This document shows positions 5,367 through 6,215 of a stretch of DNA of 6,215 nt, in pieces (position 1 is the first letter of the stretch; each line of letters opens with the position of its first letter). A program made the translations under genes and the position numbers. Source of the stretch: Chloroflexota bacterium (GTDB lineage Bacteria > Chloroflexota > Dehalococcoidia > SAR202 > UBA11138); assembly GCA_022561955.1 (NCBI GenBank), contig JADFQF010000097.1, positions 1 through 6,215 of the forward strand. Reading direction: 5' to 3'. The notes beneath the pieces are model-generated. The model worked only from the letters and a program-made list of their open reading frames with translations. It was not told the DNA's origin and made no database searches.

Positions 5367-5543
5367 ATGGGCAAACCGGACAGCGATAAATCACCAGCAC
5401 CGTTGAGCGGCAAGCATAAAGCGCCATCCGGGAAAACGGTTTCGGCGAAGAAAACCGCGGAAAAAGAAATCGGCGGCCCGAAGGGCCTCGAACCCACCCG
5501 CTATGGCGACTGGGAGCGGAAAGGTATCACCAGCGATTTTTGA
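5367..5543 (+). CDS. DUF1674 family protein (SDHAF4/Sdh8-like, succinate dehydrogenase assembly factor 4 family)
   Basis: This 58-residue protein ends in the hallmark of the family: EIGGPKGLEPTRYGDWE (34-50) followed by RKGITSDF (51-58). The first 33 residues are polar, rich in K, S and P, and probably disordered. In mitochondria the homologous SDHAF4 (Sdh8) binds the flavinylated SdhA subunit and helps it join succinate dehydrogenase. The bacterial proteins are mainly found in alphaproteobacteria and their role is inferred from that homology. Start choice: GGAGG (5357-5361) lies 5 bases before the ATG at 5367. The same frame is open back to an ATG at 5127, but that part has no family resemblance and the binding site argues against it. 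An in-frame ATG at 5355 would overlap the binding site. A MAPEG gene follows after 29 bases on the same strand, so the two may be co-transcribed. Confidence 0.85.
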   Translation: MGKPDSDKSPAPLSGKHKAPSGKTVSAKKTAEKEIGGPKGLEPTRYGDWERKGITSDF

Positions 5544-5572
5544 GTTTTAGCAGCAGATAAAGGAAAGTTTTC

Positions 5573-5950
5573 ATGGAATTCACACCCCTGGTCACATTGC
5601 TGGCCGTGTTTTTGACCCTCTTCCTGTCGATGAAGGTTGGCGGGATGCGCAAGGACGTGCCGGCGCCTGCGACCACCGGCAACGAGGCCTTTGAGCGCGC
5701 CAATCGCGTGCATCTCAACACGGTCGAGCAGTTGGTGCTGTTCCTGCCCAGCCTGTGGCTGGCCCTGCCGGCTTTGGGCGACCATTATACGGCGGGTCTG
5801 GGTGCTGCCTGGCTGGTCGGGCGCATTCTCTATGCCCGGGGCTATATGGAAGAGCCGGCAAAACGCCGCAACGGCATGGCGCTGACCGTTCTCGCCACCC
5901 TCGCCCTGTGGATAGCCGCCCTCGCCGGTGTTTTCGGCTTCGCGCTCTAG
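5573..5950 (+). CDS. MAPEG family membrane protein
   Basis: This 125-residue integral membrane protein has four predicted helices, at about residues 3-20, 51-68, 73-88 and 103-122. After the first helix comes the basic loop KVGGMRKDVPAP. The diagnostic MAPEG stretch, ERANRVHLNTVEQLVLFLP (41-59), carries the conserved E-R-x-x-R-x-x-x-N-T-x-E pattern that binds glutathione in the eukaryotic members. GRILYARGYMEEPAKRR (83-99) is also typical. Eukaryotic MAPEG proteins are microsomal glutathione transferases and eicosanoid enzymes; bacterial ones of this YecN/DUF-like kind are usually uncharacterised, so the reaction here is unknown. AAGGAAAG lies about 8 bases before the ATG and supports the start. 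The gene ends 12 bases from the stop of the converging acetyl-CoA synthetase gene. Confidence 0.9.
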   Translation: MEFTPLVTLLAVFLTLFLSMKVGGMRKDVPAPATTGNEAFERANRVHLNTVEQLVLFLPSLWLALPALGDHYTAGLGAAWLVGRILYARGYMEEPAKRRNGMALTVLATLALWIAALAGVFGFAL

Positions 5951-5962
5951 AAGGCCAGCCGC

Positions 5963-6215
5963 CTACCGGTTCAGCCTGTTTTCGATCAGCTCGGCCACCA
6001 CGCCGGGGTCGGCCAGCGTTGAGGTATCGCCCAGGTCCGCGTAATCATTGGCGGCGATCTGGCGGAGTATCCGGCGCATGATCTTGCCCGAGCGGGTCTT
6101 GGGCAGGGCCGGCGCGAACTGTATAAAGTCGGGCGTGGCGATGGGGCCAATTTCCTTGCGCACCTGTTTTACCAGCTCGGCGCGGGTCTCGTCCGAGGGC
6201 GTATGGGTCACGTCC
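5963..6215 (-). CDS. acs: Acetyl-CoA synthetase, C-terminal end (runs off the right edge)
   Basis: Only the last 83 or so residues are inside the window; the frame stays open through the edge. They match the C-terminal domain of AMP-forming acetyl-CoA synthetase (EC 6.2.1.1), which makes acetyl-CoA from acetate, ATP and CoA. Visible family marks are [16 protein letters not shown], the A10-type motif [18 protein letters not shown] with the lysine that completes adenylation and is the usual site of regulatory acetylation, and [13 protein letters not shown] near the end. A GTG at 6211 lies inside the gene and is not its start. The closing residues ELIENRLNR are a normal end. The sequence fits an alphaproteobacterial Acs, in line with the two neighbouring genes. 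Propionyl-CoA synthetase is a less likely alternative because of the GDTSTLADP ending. Confidence 0.93.
   Translation of the reverse strand, partial: DVTHTPSDETRAELVKQVRKEIGPIATPDFIQFAPALPKTRSGKIMRRILRQIAANDYADLGDTSTLADPGVVAELIENRLNR

Noticed and set aside
5944..5970. Bidirectional terminator between the converging MAPEG and acs genes
   Set aside because: The 12-base gap plus gene ends contains no stable GC stem followed by a T-run on either strand.

Overview
The window holds two blocks that look as if they come from different bacterial lineages. The left block (about 1-5087) is a run of eight genes, all on the minus strand and packed almost end to end. The right block (about 5367-6215) holds two plus-strand genes facing the 3' end of a minus-strand gene. 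The left enzymes, argininosuccinate lyase above all, read like those of Chloroflexota (Dehalococcoidia/SAR202 type). The right block reads like an alphaproteobacterium, because it carries a DUF1674/SDHAF4-type protein with the typical PTRYGDWE...SDF ending. This lineage assignment rests on remembered family sequences, not a search. The 279-base gap between the blocks (5088-5366) has no convincing gene, and is where I would look for an assembly join or a transfer boundary.

Left block, in transcription order (right to left): an acyl-CoA dehydrogenase (5087-3927); a DUF4258 protein (3925-3656); a DUF2283 protein with an unusual C-terminal extension (3653-3150); a MaoC-like dehydratase of the itaconyl/mesaconyl-CoA hydratase-like group (3109-2630); argininosuccinate lyase argH (2633-1284); ribulose-phosphate 3-epimerase rpe (1294-623); a stand-alone minimal nucleotidyltransferase (619-284); and the start of a small membrane protein that leaves the left edge (202-1). 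Spacings range from an 11-base overlap to gaps of 1, 2, 3, 40 and 81 bases, so the first seven genes at least are probably one operon. Its metabolic members cover acyl-CoA breakdown (dehydrogenase plus hydratase), the last step of arginine synthesis, and the pentose phosphate pathway. Two toxin-antitoxin-like items sit among them: the DUF4258/DUF2283 pair, which is visibly poorer in G+C than its neighbours, and the MNT protein, which has no HEPN partner in view.

Right block: a 58-residue DUF1674 protein (5367-5543) with a strong ribosome binding site, then a four-helix MAPEG-family membrane protein (5573-5950) 29 bases downstream, then the C-terminal end of acetyl-CoA synthetase (6215-5963, minus strand), converging on the MAPEG gene with 12 bases between stops. 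The leader of the DUF1674 gene has a cluster of GCGCATC half-sites, including a perfect 17-base inverted repeat.

I see no rRNA, tRNA, CRISPR array, insertion sequence or origin. The most notable points are the abrupt lineage change, the low-GC DUF4258/DUF2283 cassette with a TTG start behind a near-perfect ribosome binding site, and an ArgH whose reading frame lacks the usual N-terminal GRF segment.
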